This document shows, in pieces, positions 36,752-45,067 of a stretch of DNA of 49,109 nt; position 1 is the first letter of the stretch, and the number at the start of each line of letters is the position of its first letter. Below the pieces are notes generated by a model, which worked only from the letters and a program-made list of their open reading frames with translations, was not told where the DNA came from and searched no databases. The DNA comes from PVC group bacterium. Its GTDB lineage: Bacteria > Verrucomicrobiota > Kiritimatiellia > CAIKKV01. Made by a program: the position numbers and the translations under genes. The stretch covers positions 1-49,109 of the forward strand of contig CAMDGM010000024.1 in the NCBI GenBank assembly GCA_945898015.1, read 5' to 3'.

Positions 36752-37771
36752 ATGAAGGCGAACGACATCCAGGAACTTAAACGCCAGGCGCTCGACGAAG
36801 CCGCCGCCGCGCCCACCGCCGACGCCCTTGAAGCCGTGCGGGTGAAATATCTCGGCCGCAAGGGCCTGTTGCCCGACATCATGACGGGGCTCAAGGACAT
36901 GGATCCCGCCGAACGCCCGCTCGCAGGGCGGTACGCCAACGAGCTCAAACAGGAGCTGGGTGACACCCTGGCCGTCCGCCGGGAGGCCATCGAGGCCGCC
37001 GGCCGCGCCGCCCACCGCGCCCCGTTCGACGGCACCCTCCCGGGAAACTGGCGGGCGTGCGGCTCCCGCCACCCCGTTTCGCAGGTCATCGAGGAGGCCG
37101 TCCGCATTTTTCACGGGCTCGGCTTCACCGTGGCCGACGGGCCCGACCTGGAAACCGAATGGCACAATTTCGATGCCCTCAACACCCCGGCTGACCATCC
37201 GTCCCGGGATGTCCAGGACACCTTCTGGCTTAACGACAAGACCCTGCTCCGGACCCAGACTTCGCCGGTCCAGATCCGCGTCATGGAGGGCCGCCGTCCC
37301 CCGGTCCGTATTATCGCGCCGGGCCGCTGTTACCGGCGCGACACCACCGACGCCACCCATAGCGCCAACTTCCACCAGATCGAGGGCCTCTACGTGGACC
37401 GCCAGGTGTCCATGGCCGACCTCAAGGGGGATATCACCCATTTTGCCCGCGAGATGATGGGCGCGGACGTCAAGGTGCGCTTCCGGCCCCATTTCTTCCC
37501 GTTCACGGAGCCCAGCGTGGAATATGATTTTTCCTGCCACATGTGCAAGGGGGCGGGGTGCCGCGTGTGCAAGCAGAGCGGCTGGATCGAGATTTCCGGG
37601 GCGGGCATGGTCAATCCCCGCGTCTTTGCCAATGTGGGGTATGAGCCGGAGGCCTTTACCGGCTACGCCTTCGGCATGGGCGTGGAACGCATTGCCATGA
37701 TCAAGTTTGGCATCGAGGACATCCGGCTGCTGTACGAAAACGACGTCCGCTTCCTGGAGCAATTCTCATGA
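36752..37771 (+). CDS. pheS: Phenylalanine-tRNA ligase alpha subunit
   Basis: 339 aa from ATG 36752 (AAAGG five bases upstream); an in-frame GTG at 36716 falls within the terminator stem and is unlikely. N-terminal coiled coil, then the class II core: FDALNTPADHPSRDVQDTFW, motif 2 in GRCYRRDTTDATHSANFHQI, motif 3 in GMGVERIAMIKFGIEDIRLL. A CHMCKGAGCRVC cysteine cluster before SGWIEISGAGMV is typical of many bacterial PheS. Forms an alpha2beta2 enzyme with PheT; the stop overlaps the pheT start. Confidence 0.97.
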   Translation: MKANDIQELKRQALDEAAAAPTADALEAVRVKYLGRKGLLPDIMTGLKDMDPAERPLAGRYANELKQELGDTLAVRREAIEAAGRAAHRAPFDGTLPGNWRACGSRHPVSQVIEEAVRIFHGLGFTVADGPDLETEWHNFDALNTPADHPSRDVQDTFWLNDKTLLRTQTSPVQIRVMEGRRPPVRIIAPGRCYRRDTTDATHSANFHQIEGLYVDRQVSMADLKGDITHFAREMMGADVKVRFRPHFFPFTEPSVEYDFSCHMCKGAGCRVCKQSGWIEISGAGMVNPRVFANVGYEPEAFTGYAFGMGVERIAMIKFGIEDIRLLYENDVRFLEQFS

Positions 37772-40206
37772 GAATCCCCCTGAGCTGGCTGAACGACTAT
37801 GTGAGCCTGGAGGGCGTTTCGCCCCGCGAATTGGCGGACCGCCTCACGTTTTCCGGCCTCGAGATCGAGGGCATCGAGACGATCGGGTCCGATTACAAGG
37901 GCTGTGTGGCCGCCGAGGTGACCGCCATCCGCCCCCATCCGAACGCCGACAAGCTCCGCCTCGTGACGGTGGCCCGTGGCGCTGAGGCTCCCCTGGAAGT
38001 GGTGTGTGGGGCGCCGAATGTGGAGCTGGGCATGAAAGTCGCGCTGGCCACGATTGGCGCGGTGCTGGCGAACGGCCTGGTCATCAAGCCCGCCAAGATC
38101 CGCGGGGTGCCCAGCAGCGGCATGCTTTGTGCCGAGGACGAGCTGGGCCTTTCGGCGGATCACGGCGGGCTACTGCGCCTGCCTGCCGAGGCCGTGCCCG
38201 GAACGCCGTTGTCAAAAATTTTAGGCCCGCCCGAGGCTGTGCTGGTCGCCGAAGTCACGCCGAACCGGCCCGATTGCCTCAGTTTGATCGGCATCGCCCG
38301 CGAAGTCGGCGCCCTGCTGGGCCGGCCGGTGAAACGGCCCTCCGTGGAGGCGCCGGAAACGGGCGCCCCGGCGGCGGCCCGGATTGCGGTGGCGATCGAG
38401 GACCCGGAGCTCTGCCCCCGGTACACCGCGCGCCTGCTGACCGGCCTGGCCGTCGGGCCTTCGCCGGAATGGATGAAGAAACGGCTTCAACTCGCGGGCC
38501 TTCGCGCCATCAGCAATGTGGTGGACATCACCAATTACGTGATGCTGGAGTGCGGCCATCCGCTGCATGCGTTTGACCTGCGCCGCGTGCGCGGGGAGCG
38601 AATCGTGGTGCGTCGCGCCCGCGATGGCGAAGTCATGAAGACCCTGGACGGCGTGGAGCGCAAGCTGGGCGCCCGCATGCTGATGATTTGTGACGCCGAG
38701 CGTCCCGTGGCCCTGGCGGGGATCATGGGCGGCGAGGAGAGCGGAATCGCCGACGACACGGCCGAGGTGTTGCTCGAAAGCGCCTGCTTCCAGCCGGCCG
38801 GCATCCGGTGGACGTCCAAAGCCCTCGGGCTGACGAGCGAATCGGCCTACCGGTTCGAGCGGGGCGCCGATGTGCTTGGCGCCGACTGGGCGGGCCGGCG
38901 CGCGGCGGCGCTGATGGCGGCCCACGCGGGCGCCACGATCGCCCGCGGCTCGGTGGATGCCTTTCCGACTCCGCCCCGGAAGAAGCGGGTCACGCTTCGC
39001 TTTTCCCGCGCGCGCGACTTGCTGGGCATGCCGCTGGAACCCGCCGTCATGACCGCCATTTTCCGGTCCCTCGAATTGGGCCTGGCCGCCGCGGATGCGG
39101 AGTCCGTGACCGTGGAGGTGCCGACCTTTCGCGTGGACCTGGCCCAGGAGGTCGATTTGATCGAGGAAGTGGCCCGCATTCACGGGCTTGACCGGATTCC
39201 GGCCCCGGCGCCCACGGCGCGGCTGGTTCCGGATGCCACCGACCGCCCGGTCCGGGCGCGGCTCGAGATCAGCCGGCAGCTGGCCGGGCTGGGCCTTTGC
39301 GAGATCATGAATTACACGTTTACGAGCGACAAGCTGCTCAACCTGTTCGATCCCGGGGGGGCGGCCGGCCGCGTCAAGCTGCCCAATCCGATCAGCGCCG
39401 ACCAGACGATCCTGCGGCCGTCCCTGATTCCGCAACTGGTGGAGACGCTGGGCCGGAACCGGTCCCGCCAGAGGGCGGAGGCCGCCCTGTTCGAGGCGGG
39501 CCGGGTGTTCACACTCAAGGCCGACGGAAGCTTCGCCGAGACCGATATGGTGGCATTGGGCCTGATGGGGAAGGCGGGGCGGGGCGTCATGGACCGCGGG
39601 CAGGCGCCGGGCGAGGAGGAATCCTTTGCCTGGCTCAAGGGCCTTCTGGAGAGCGTGTGCGCCACGCTTCGCGTGCCGGTCCGCCGGGCGGGCGGCATGC
39701 GTCTGGCCAACCCGGTGTTTGAAAGCGCGGAACTTCCCTGGGCTGAGCCCGGCATGGGCGCCCGGGTCTTGCTGAACGGGACGGTCTGCGGTGTGGCCGG
39801 CGTGCTGCGTTCGTCGATTGCCCGGGAATGGCGGATCACCGAACCCGTGGCCGTGGCCGAACTGGATGCGGCGATGCTGGGGGGCCATGTGTTTGACGTG
39901 CCGGCGTCCCGACCCATTCCGGCGTATCCCTCGGTCGAGCGCGATGTGGCCTTGATTGTGGCCGAGTCGGTGCGTTACGAGGACATCCTTCAGGCCATCC
40001 TGAAACAGGCGCCCGGGGAGTTACGCCAGGTGCGTTTGTTCGATGTGTATCGCGGGGAGCATGTCGGGCCGGGCCGGAAGAGCATGGCCTGCACCTTGAC
40101 CTATCAATCTCACGAGAAAACCTTGACGGATGAAGAAGCGAACGGCTATCATAATAGTATCAAGGCGGGGATTGCGAGCGACCTCCAGGCGGAGATTCGC
40201 GAGTAA
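37768..40206 (+). CDS. pheT: Phenylalanine-tRNA ligase beta subunit
   Basis: 812 aa. N-terminal tRNA-binding (EMAP-like) domain (IRPHPNADKLRLVTVARGAE), the B3/4 editing domain (ISNVVDITNYVMLECGHPLH), the B5 domain (LIEEVARIHGLDRIP), a catalytic-like core (LRPSLIPQLVETLGRNRSRQ) and the C-terminal FDX-ACB anticodon-binding domain (PAYPSVERDVALIVAESVRY). Starts in the ATGA overlap with pheS, so the subunits are made in step. Confidence 0.97.
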   Translation: MRIPLSWLNDYVSLEGVSPRELADRLTFSGLEIEGIETIGSDYKGCVAAEVTAIRPHPNADKLRLVTVARGAEAPLEVVCGAPNVELGMKVALATIGAVLANGLVIKPAKIRGVPSSGMLCAEDELGLSADHGGLLRLPAEAVPGTPLSKILGPPEAVLVAEVTPNRPDCLSLIGIAREVGALLGRPVKRPSVEAPETGAPAAARIAVAIEDPELCPRYTARLLTGLAVGPSPEWMKKRLQLAGLRAISNVVDITNYVMLECGHPLHAFDLRRVRGERIVVRRARDGEVMKTLDGVERKLGARMLMICDAERPVALAGIMGGEESGIADDTAEVLLESACFQPAGIRWTSKALGLTSESAYRFERGADVLGADWAGRRAAALMAAHAGATIARGSVDAFPTPPRKKRVTLRFSRARDLLGMPLEPAVMTAIFRSLELGLAAADAESVTVEVPTFRVDLAQEVDLIEEVARIHGLDRIPAPAPTARLVPDATDRPVRARLEISRQLAGLGLCEIMNYTFTSDKLLNLFDPGGAAGRVKLPNPISADQTILRPSLIPQLVETLGRNRSRQRAEAALFEAGRVFTLKADGSFAETDMVALGLMGKAGRGVMDRGQAPGEEESFAWLKGLLESVCATLRVPVRRAGGMRLANPVFESAELPWAEPGMGARVLLNGTVCGVAGVLRSSIAREWRITEPVAVAELDAAMLGGHVFDVPASRPIPAYPSVERDVALIVAESVRYEDILQAILKQAPGELRQVRLFDVYRGEHVGPGRKSMACTLTYQSHEKTLTDEEANGYHNSIKAGIASDLQAEIRE

Positions 40207-40475
40207 GCTCCGGCCGGCGCAAGCCGGCGGGAATCAGTGAGAGTAGCAGGACGTATGCAAGCTGTGGAAAATTATTTGCCGGTAGTGGCGGGATTTTTCC
40301 TGGTTTTCCTTCTGGTGAAGGCAAGCCGGGCCGCAACTCCGGTGATAATCCGATTGGCGCAAGCGGATCATCCGCAAGGTGTTGTGATGAGCGGGAGAAT
40401 CGTTTTCCCGGGCGGCGCACAGCACGGGGTCGTTCCCATTGGGTGGGAACCTCCGGAGATCGGTCCAGCTGTTCT
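40207..40475. other. Intergenic region before the 6S RNA; no supported gene
   Basis: A forward frame from about 40237 or 40255 (up to 80 codons, with a hydrophobic start LPVVAGFFLVFLLV) ends at 40479, overlapping the -35 of the RNA gene. Its third-position composition is mixed, unlike the strongly G/C-ending codons of all neighbours, so I do not call it a gene. No hairpin terminator for pheT was seen. Confidence 0.45.
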
Positions 40476-40505
40476 TTGACAGGCAAACATCCTGTTTCTC
40501 ACACT
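40476..40505 (+). promoter_or_regulatory. Candidate promoter of the 6S RNA gene
   Basis: A consensus TTGACA (40476-40481) with a weak -10, CACACT (40500-40505), 18 bp downstream. The start would be near 40511. The weak -10 makes the exact 5' end uncertain. Confidence 0.4.
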
Positions 40506-40507
40506 TT

Positions 40508-40687
40508 CCCTGCCTTGACCGTGTATAGGTCAGATGCTCTTACCCTTTATGATTACACGGGAGCTTGAATACGGCGTTGCCCGCATGCCCGCTTGTCGGG
40601 ACTTGGAAGACGCCGGATATGGTTCCCACCTCGCATGTTGAGGTAACGAGCTCAACGACCTTTACGACAAGGTGGGGTTTATTTTTT
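40508..40687 (+). ncRNA. ssrS: Probable 6S RNA
   Basis: About 180 nt. Closing stem: 40508-40517 (CCCTGCCTTG) with 40668-40677 (CAAGGTGGGG), ten pairs including two G-U. On the 3' side of the central region, GTTGAG (40637-40642) pairs with CTCAAC (40651-40656), as in the 3' bubble hairpin of known 6S RNAs. The terminal arm has CGGCGT (40572) with ACGCCG (40610) and an apical CCCG/CGGG hairpin (40588-40600). A T-rich tract (40678-40687) ends it. The site directly before rarA, with a 5-formyl-THF cyclo-ligase gene (the usual ssrS neighbour ygfA) one gene further on, supports the call. 6S RNA binds sigma70 RNA polymerase as an open-promoter mimic. A covariance search was not possible. Confidence 0.72.
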
Positions 40688-40688
40688 C

Positions 40689-42044
40689 ATGGATTTGTTT
40701 GACGCACAGGAAAAGACGCCGGGAACGATCGGTGACCGCGAGCCTCTCGCGGCCCGGATGCGCCCCCATACCCTCGATGAAATCGTGGGGCAGGATTCGG
40801 TCCTGGGCGAGCACGGGCTTCTGCGGCGCGCCATTCTGGCCGACCGGCTGAGCAGCCTGATCCTGTACGGGCCTCCGGGCAGCGGAAAAACCTCCATTGC
40901 CGAGGTGATTGCGCGGGTGACCCGGCGGCGCTTCGAGCGCACCAGCGGGGTGCTGGCCAACGTGGCCACCCTCCGCGGCCTGCTGGAAGCCGCCCGGCAT
41001 CGCCGGATGCGGGAGGCGGTTTCCACCATCCTCTTCATCGACGAGATCCACCATTTCAACAAATCCCAACAGGATATTCTCCTGCCTTACGTCGAGGACG
41101 GCACCATCACCCTGATTGGCGCCACGACCCACAATCCTTTCTTTTTCATCAACAGTCCCCTCACGTCGCGGTCCCTTGTCTTCGAGCTTCAGCCCCTGGG
41201 CGAGGAGGCCATCCTGACCCTTCTGCGCCGGGCTCTGGTTGACGAGCGCGGACTGGCCGGCTGGCGCGTGGAGGCCGACGACGAGGCGCTGAGTCATCTG
41301 GCCCGGGTCTGCGAAGGCGATGCCCGCCGCGCGCTGGGCGCGCTGGAGGTGGCGGCCTTGACCACACCGCCGGGAATCGACGGGGTCGTGCGCGTCACCC
41401 GCGATGTGGCGGCCGAGTCGATCCAGAAAAAGGCCGTGGTTTACGATCACGATGAGGACGGCCACTACGACACGATTTCGGCCTTCATCAAAAGCGTCCG
41501 GGGCTCCGATCCCCAGGCGGCCGTTTACTGGCTGGCCAAAATGATCTATGCGGGCGAGGACCCGCGTTTCATTGCCCGGCGGTTGATTGTCCTGGCTTCG
41601 GAGGATATCGGAAACGCCGATCCCCGCGGCCTCACGCTGGCGGTGTCGGCCCTGAATGCCGTCGAGTTTCTGGGCATGCCGGAGGCCCGCATCACGCTTG
41701 CCCAGACGGTTACCTATCTGGCGACCGCACCCAAAAGCAATGCCGCGATTGTGGCGGTCGACAAGGCCCTTGCCGATGTGAAGGCCGGCCGGGTGCTTTC
41801 CGTGCCCTCGCATTTGAGGGACACGCATTACTCCGGTTCCGCCAGGCTGGGCCACGAGGGCTATCAATATGCCCACGATTTCGAGGGGCATTTCGTGGAC
41901 CAGGAATACATGCCCTCCGACGCGGTGTATTACGAGCCGTCCAATCAGGGCTATGAAGCGGTCATCCGCCAGCGGATGGAAGGCTGGAAGGCGCGTCGCG
42001 TGCCCCGGGTGGTGACGCCGGATGCGGAAGGGGGTGCCGCATGA
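40689..42044 (+). CDS. rarA: Replication-associated recombination protein A (RarA/MgsA AAA+ ATPase)
   Basis: 451 aa. Begins MDLFDAQEKTPGTIGDREPL, then AARMRPHTLDEIVGQDSVLG, the classical RarA start; Walker A GPPGSGKTS, Walker B ILFIDEIHHFNKSQQD, sensor LIGATTHNPFFFINSPLTSR, and C-terminal tetramerisation helices (EDGHYDTISAFIKSVRGSDP). It acts at stalled replication forks. The only ribosome-site candidate is GGTGGGG at 40671-40677, which is also the 3' arm of the 6S closing stem. First gene of a tightly packed chain reaching oppF. Confidence 0.95.
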   Translation: MDLFDAQEKTPGTIGDREPLAARMRPHTLDEIVGQDSVLGEHGLLRRAILADRLSSLILYGPPGSGKTSIAEVIARVTRRRFERTSGVLANVATLRGLLEAARHRRMREAVSTILFIDEIHHFNKSQQDILLPYVEDGTITLIGATTHNPFFFINSPLTSRSLVFELQPLGEEAILTLLRRALVDERGLAGWRVEADDEALSHLARVCEGDARRALGALEVAALTTPPGIDGVVRVTRDVAAESIQKKAVVYDHDEDGHYDTISAFIKSVRGSDPQAAVYWLAKMIYAGEDPRFIARRLIVLASEDIGNADPRGLTLAVSALNAVEFLGMPEARITLAQTVTYLATAPKSNAAIVAVDKALADVKAGRVLSVPSHLRDTHYSGSARLGHEGYQYAHDFEGHFVDQEYMPSDAVYYEPSNQGYEAVIRQRMEGWKARRVPRVVTPDAEGGAA

Positions 42045-42676
42045 AAGCCGATCTCCGCCGGGAGATGAAAGCGCGTCGTGCGGGCCGGGATCCCGTTGTT
42101 TCCGCTGCCGACTCCGTGGCCGCGCAGGACCGCCTGTGCGCCATGCCTGTGTTTGTCCGCGCCCGCCACGTGGCGTGTTATCTGGCCGCCCCCGGAGAGG
42201 TGGCGACGGACAGGATTTTGCAGGCCTGTTTTGAGGCCGGGAAAAAGGTGGCGGTTCCGGCACGCCGGGGCGGGCCCGCGGATTACGGGCTGTGTCGTTT
42301 TGCTCCCGGCACGCCGTTGCGCGTCGGGGCTCTCGGCATTTCCGAGCCGGCGGAGCCGGACTGGGTGGACGCCGGCGAGATGGATTTGATCGTGGTGCCC
42401 GGGGTGGCATTTGATGCGGCGGGCCGGCGGCTGGGGCATGGGTGGGGCTGTTATGACCGTCTGCTCGCGGGCGCGGCCCGGGCGTTCAAGGCGGGGCTGG
42501 CCTTCGAATGGCAGATCGTGTCCGCCGTTCCGGTGGACGGGCATGATGTGTTGCTGGACGCTGTGGTCACCGGGCGAATGATTTATGGAGCCGATGCCGG
42601 TGCGGGAATTAGTTCCGCGCGGGCCTCGGTTGAAAACACGAACACAACAACAAAGGGAGAAGGGTGTAAGATATGA
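42041..42676 (+). CDS. fthC: 5-formyltetrahydrofolate cyclo-ligase
   Basis: 211 aa, also known as YgfA or MTHFS. It converts 5-formyl-THF to 5,10-methenyl-THF with ATP. Basic N-terminus (LRREMKARRAGRDP), VACYLAAPGEVATDRIL and the nucleotide-binding motif GVAFDAAGRRLGHGWGCYDR, a variant of the usual GxGxGYYDR. The last 25 residues are a low-complexity tail running into the next gene. Overlaps rarA and rny by four bases each. In many bacteria this gene is next to ssrS; here rarA lies between. Confidence 0.9.
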   Translation: MKADLRREMKARRAGRDPVVSAADSVAAQDRLCAMPVFVRARHVACYLAAPGEVATDRILQACFEAGKKVAVPARRGGPADYGLCRFAPGTPLRVGALGISEPAEPDWVDAGEMDLIVVPGVAFDAAGRRLGHGWGCYDRLLAGAARAFKAGLAFEWQIVSAVPVDGHDVLLDAVVTGRMIYGADAGAGISSARASVENTNTTTKGEGCKI

Positions 42677-44259
42677 ATACTACGATCAGCTTGATCGTTG
42701 GCGCGCTGGCAGGACTCCTGCTGGGTGGAGCGGGGGGATACTGGATCAGTTCGGCGATGGCCCGGATGAGGACGAAAGATGCGAAGGGGCGTGCGGATGA
42801 CGTGGTCACGCAAGCCCAGCGTGAAGCCGAGTCGCTCCGCAAGGAGGCCCGTATCCAGGCCCGGGAAGAAGTCCATAAGGCCAAGGAGGAGTTCGAGAAC
42901 TCCAGCAAGTCCCGCAAGGTGGAGTTGGCGGCCCAGGAAGAGCGGATGAAACAGCGCGAGGAGAACCTCGAGCGTAAAGTGGCGCTGATCGAACGCCGGG
43001 ACCGGGGGGTGTCGGAACGCGAGGCGGATCTGGTCAAGCGCGAGGGCGAGCTGACTGCCGTCCGCGCCGAGCTGGCCGCGGCCCGCGCGGATTTGGCCCG
43101 CCAGTTTGACGAGCAGAAGCTCCGGCTTCAGAAGATCGCCGGCATGACCCAGGAAGAAGCCAAGCAGTTGCTTCTGACCCGCGTGGAGAGCGAGCTGCAC
43201 AATGAAGTGGGCGGGCTGATCCGCCGTTCCCAGGAGCATGCCCGCGAAACGGCGGAGCGCGAGGCCGGCAAGATTGTCACCCTCGCCATCCAGCGGTATG
43301 CCGCCAGCCATGCCTGTGAGTCGATGACCAGCACCGTGTCCCTCCCGTCGGACGACATGAAGGGCCGCATCATCGGCCGCGACGGCCGCAATATCCGGAC
43401 GCTGGAAAGCGTGACCGGCGTCAACCTGTTGATCGACGACACGCCCGAGGCGGTCGTGGTTTCCGCCTTCGATCCGGTCCGGCGCGAGATCGCCCGCCAG
43501 TCGCTCGAGCGCCTGATCTCCGACGGCCGGATTCATCCCGCCCGGATTGAAGAGGTGGTCAACAAGGTCCGGGAAGAGATTGACACGACCATCCGGGAAG
43601 CCGGCATCGAAGCCGCGTACCAGTGCGGCATGCAGGGCGCCGATCCCGAGGTGCTCCGCATGCTGGGCCGGCTCCGGTTCCGCAGCAGCTATACGCAGAA
43701 CGTCCTCATGCACAGCCGGGAGGTGGCCCACCTGATGGGGTTGATGGCGCCGAGTCTGGGACTCGACCCCACGCTTGCCAAGCGGATCGGCCTGCTCCAC
43801 GACATCGGCAAGGCCATGGATCACGAGGTTGAGGGGGGGCACGCTGTCATTGGCGGCGATTTCCTGCGCCGGCACAACGAGCTGCCGGTAGTGGTCAATG
43901 CCGTGGCCGCCCATCATGAGGAAGTTCCGCCGGAGAGCCTGTATGCCACGCTGGTGGCCGCCGCGGATTCGATTTCCGGGTCCCGGCCCGGCGCCCGGTC
44001 GGAAACGACGGAAATCTACATCAAGCGGCTGGAGAAGCTGGAGGCCATCGCCAATGGGTTCGGTGGCGTCGAGAAAAGCTACGCCATCCAGGCGGGCCGC
44101 GAGATTCGCGTGATCGTGGTGCCGGAAAAGGTGGACGACAACGCCTCCCTGGTGATGGCCCGCAACATCAGCAAGAAGATCGAGAGCGAGCTTCAGTATC
44201 CCGGGCAGATCAAGGTGGTGGTGATCCGCGAAACGCGGGCGGTGGAGTACGCGAAATGA
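42673..44259 (+). CDS. rny: Ribonuclease Y
   Basis: 528 aa. One N-terminal transmembrane helix (LIVGALAGLLLGGAGGYWIS), a long coiled coil (residues about 35-170), a KH domain (MKGRIIGRDGRNIRTLESVT) and an HD phosphohydrolase domain (RIGLLHDIGKAMDHEVEGGH, then AVIGGDF). A membrane-bound endoribonuclease that starts mRNA decay. RNase Y is typical of Firmicutes and several other phyla but absent from most Gammaproteobacteria, which helps place the organism. Overlaps ymdB by four bases. Confidence 0.96.
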   Translation: MNTTISLIVGALAGLLLGGAGGYWISSAMARMRTKDAKGRADDVVTQAQREAESLRKEARIQAREEVHKAKEEFENSSKSRKVELAAQEERMKQREENLERKVALIERRDRGVSEREADLVKREGELTAVRAELAAARADLARQFDEQKLRLQKIAGMTQEEAKQLLLTRVESELHNEVGGLIRRSQEHARETAEREAGKIVTLAIQRYAASHACESMTSTVSLPSDDMKGRIIGRDGRNIRTLESVTGVNLLIDDTPEAVVVSAFDPVRREIARQSLERLISDGRIHPARIEEVVNKVREEIDTTIREAGIEAAYQCGMQGADPEVLRMLGRLRFRSSYTQNVLMHSREVAHLMGLMAPSLGLDPTLAKRIGLLHDIGKAMDHEVEGGHAVIGGDFLRRHNELPVVVNAVAAHHEEVPPESLYATLVAAADSISGSRPGARSETTEIYIKRLEKLEAIANGFGGVEKSYAIQAGREIRVIVVPEKVDDNASLVMARNISKKIESELQYPGQIKVVVIRETRAVEYAK

Positions 44260-45041
44260 TGCGCATCCTGATGGTGGGCGATATTGTGGGAAATCCGGGC
44301 CGGGGGGTGTTCGCCTGCACGGTCACCCGCCTGCGGCGTGACAAGTCCGTGGATTTCGTGGTCGCCAACGCGGAGAATGCGGCGGGCGGAAAGGGGATCA
44401 CCCGGCCCATGGCCGAGGAGCTTTTTTCCGCCGGCGCCGATGTCCTGACCCTGGGCGATCACGCCTGGGACCAGCGGGAATTCGTGCATGACATCAAATC
44501 GCTTCCCGCGGTTATCCGCCCGGCCAATTTCGTTCCCGGCGCGCCCGGGCGGGGCTGGGTGACCATCGAGAAAAACGGGGTGCGTGTCACCGTGATCGCC
44601 CTGCTGGGCCGGGTGTTCATGAATCCCCTGGATTGTCCGTTCCGGGCGGTGGACGCCATTTTGACCAAGGAGCCGAACCTGGGCCGGGTGATCCTGGTGG
44701 ATATGCATGCCGAGGCGACGTCGGAAAAGATCGCCCTGAGCCGGCACCTGGACGGGCGGGTGACGGCGGTGTGCGGAACCCATACGCATGTGCAGACGGC
44801 GGATGAGCGCATTATGCCGGGCGGCACGGCCGCCATCACCGACCTGGGCATGACGGGCCCCAAGGATTCCATCATTGGCCGTTCGGTGCCCGCCGTGCTG
44901 TCGACCTTCCTGACCGGCATGCCAACCCGATTCGAGGTGGCCACCGAGGGCGTGGAGCTGGACGGGGTGCTGCTGGAGGTCGACGAGGCGACCGGCCGGT
45001 GCCGGTCCATCAAGCGGATCCGGGAAAAGCTGGTGAAATAG
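44256..45041 (+). CDS. ymdB: YmdB-family metallophosphoesterase
   Basis: 261 aa of the TIGR00282 type. Metal-binding motifs: MVGDIVGNPGRG, VANAENAAGGKGI, LTLGDHAWDQRE, VDMHAEATSEK, CGTHTHVQTADERIM and TDLGMTGPKDSIIG. YmdB hydrolyses 2',3'-cyclic nucleotides in Bacillus. The rny-ymdB order is the same as in Bacillus, suggesting a conserved link in RNA turnover. Two adjacent ATG codons begin the gene inside the rny stop overlap. Confidence 0.93.
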   Translation: MMRILMVGDIVGNPGRGVFACTVTRLRRDKSVDFVVANAENAAGGKGITRPMAEELFSAGADVLTLGDHAWDQREFVHDIKSLPAVIRPANFVPGAPGRGWVTIEKNGVRVTVIALLGRVFMNPLDCPFRAVDAILTKEPNLGRVILVDMHAEATSEKIALSRHLDGRVTAVCGTHTHVQTADERIMPGGTAAITDLGMTGPKDSIIGRSVPAVLSTFLTGMPTRFEVATEGVELDGVLLEVDEATGRCRSIKRIREKLVK

Positions 45042-45067
45042 GGCGGCTCCGGCCGCCGGGGGAATTC

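Noticed and set aside
40237..40479. Small hydrophobic open frame before the 6S RNA
   Set aside because: Codon third positions are mixed, unlike every neighbouring gene, the ribosome site is poor, and its end overlaps the probable RNA promoter.
40621..40680. Interpretation of the hairpin before rarA as a simple pheT terminator
   Set aside because: It lies more than 400 bp after pheT, and the wider segment folds into a longer closed structure with features of 6S RNA; a terminator role within that RNA is retained.
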